From: Membranipora membranacea | Taxonomy: Eukaryota; Bryozoa; Gymnolaemata; Cheilostomatida; Membraniporidae | Length of the DNA stretch: 64,000 nt | Reading direction: 5' to 3' | NCBI GenBank assembly: GCA_914767715.1 | Contig: OU612067.1 | Coordinates: 23,782,162 to 23,846,161, forward strand | Shown: one piece after another, positions 63,401 through 64,000 of the stretch | Layout of the letters: every line of letters begins with the position of its first letter | Position numbering within the stretch: position 1 is the stretch's first letter | Notes under the pieces: model-generated | What the model was told of the DNA's origin: nothing | The model's input: the letters and a program-made list of their open reading frames with translations, nothing else | The model's database searches: none | Position numbers and translations under genes: made by a program

Positions 63401-64000
63401 AGTGACCCTAATTAAAACGGACGCTGACGGAGAATGAAAAGCCGCAGAGGCAAACGGTTTGCTGATTCGAGATAAGCAGGAGTTGCTCATCCTCCTGAGG
63501 TGAGTTAGAAGCAAATCTATTTTTTGATCTGAGCGAAAAAAAAGCGTGATACCCACCCTTGGTATTATTTTGAAAATTTCAAGTCAGCTTATTTACCACC
63601 CTATTAATCCGAGGATTCCAATATTCTGGATTTTGAATAAGGCCGATAAGAGCTTGAACTGGTTGGAGTTTGATAAAGATTCGAGAGAGTTTTAATTTTT
63701 GATGCTGCAGTATGGCATGTTTTTTTTTTAGCAAAAGTGACCCTAATTAAAACGGACGCTGACGGAGAATGAAAAGCCGCAGAGGCAAACGGTTTGCTGA
63801 TTCGAGATAAGCAGGAGTTGCTCCTCCTCCTGAGGTGAGTTAGAAGCAAATCTATTTTTTGATCTGAGCGAAAAAAAAGCGTGATACCCACCCTTGGTAT
63901 TATTTTGAAAATTTCAAGTCAGCTTATTTACCACCCTATTAATCCGAGGATTCCAATATTCTGGATTTTGAATAAGGCCGATAAGAGCTTGAACTGGTTG
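42456..64000 (+). repeat. Satellite DNA: 64 complete tandem units of 334/335 bp plus a partial unit
   Basis: Units start at TGATCTGAGCG (first 42456, last partial 63860) and are all head to tail. Length is 334 bp (A7) or 335 bp (A8) depending on the A-run in GCGAAAAAAAGCG; 28 of the 64 intervals I measured are 335. Otherwise the units are almost identical. Substitutions seen are at 52369, 57739, 58257, 61866 and 63489, each in one unit. Every unit carries a 10-T run, two GATTCGAGA words, and a GAGGTGAGT donor-like site. A minus-strand 81- or 95-residue open frame recurs in each unit, but its composition, the lack of a family, and its loss through a stop at 57739 suggest it is fortuitous. The array continues past the window. 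Confidence 0.97.

Noticed and set aside
42535-63891. The repeated 81/95-residue minus-strand frames as a tandem gene family
   Set aside because: They are copies of one satellite unit. The frame length switches with the A-run, one copy has a stop, the product matches no family I know, and no promoter or start context is conserved beyond the repeat itself.
42456-64000. CRISPR array
   Set aside because: The units are contiguous 334-bp repeats without variable spacers, in a eukaryotic context with spliced genes.
42456-64000. 5S rRNA or U-snRNA tandem cluster
   Set aside because: I compared the unit with the general 5S, U1, U2, U4 and U5 patterns and found no match; kept only as an open question in the findings.

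Overview
This is eukaryotic, almost certainly metazoan, nuclear DNA. Genes are split by GT-AG introns, intergenic DNA is AT-rich, and retroelement debris and satellite DNA are present. Two genes are recognisable animal orthologs (LYSMD3/4 and TTC32) and three are RING/B-box/coiled-coil (TRIM-like) genes. The mix of short and medium introns and an invertebrate-type TRIM-like family suggests an early-branching animal, a demosponge being my first guess. That is inference; no single sequence here proves the species.

Layout. 158-4037 (+): a three-exon LysM-domain membrane protein (LYSMD3/4 type). 4922-6712 (-): a four-exon TTC32-type TPR protein, tail-to-tail with LYSMD. 8995-33080 (+): three tandem paralogs of an eight-exon TRIM-like gene. 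Copy A (8995-13467, 626 aa by my splice model) and copy B (17863-25354, 619 aa) are intact in every exon and share identical intron phases. Copy C (27583-33080) is a pseudogene with frameshifts and stops. The duplicated unit includes 5' and 3' flanks. Intron 7 of copy B carries an internally deleted tyrosine-recombinase retrotransposon with split direct repeats (Ngaro-like, DIRS order). Intron 7 of copy C and the 3' flank of copy A each carry a decayed LINE reverse-transcriptase fragment. 33081-42455: mostly non-coding, with MITE-like inverted repeats, a minisatellite, one transmembrane-protein exon plus its dead copy, and two weak exon candidates. 42456-64000: one uninterrupted satellite array, 64 complete units of 334/335 bp plus a partial unit, running off the window.

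Two patterns stand out. First, the TRIM-like locus and its surroundings carry several near-perfect inverted duplications with very small loops (8218, 13043, 14449, 28998, 33763, plus 41613). At least three appear to be fold-back copies of adjacent sequence, because a paralogous copy shows one arm without the other. Second, the satellite is almost invariant except for an A7/A8 homopolymer. The A7/A8 state alternates through the right half, implying amplification in blocks of two or more units. An isolated inverted fragment of the same satellite lies about 3.2 kb outside the array.

Functionally, the TRIM-like copies look like E3 ubiquitin ligases with a C-terminal beta-propeller-like region. 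They are evolving by tandem duplication, transposon insertion and decay. No operon logic applies and no complete new multi-gene system is evident.
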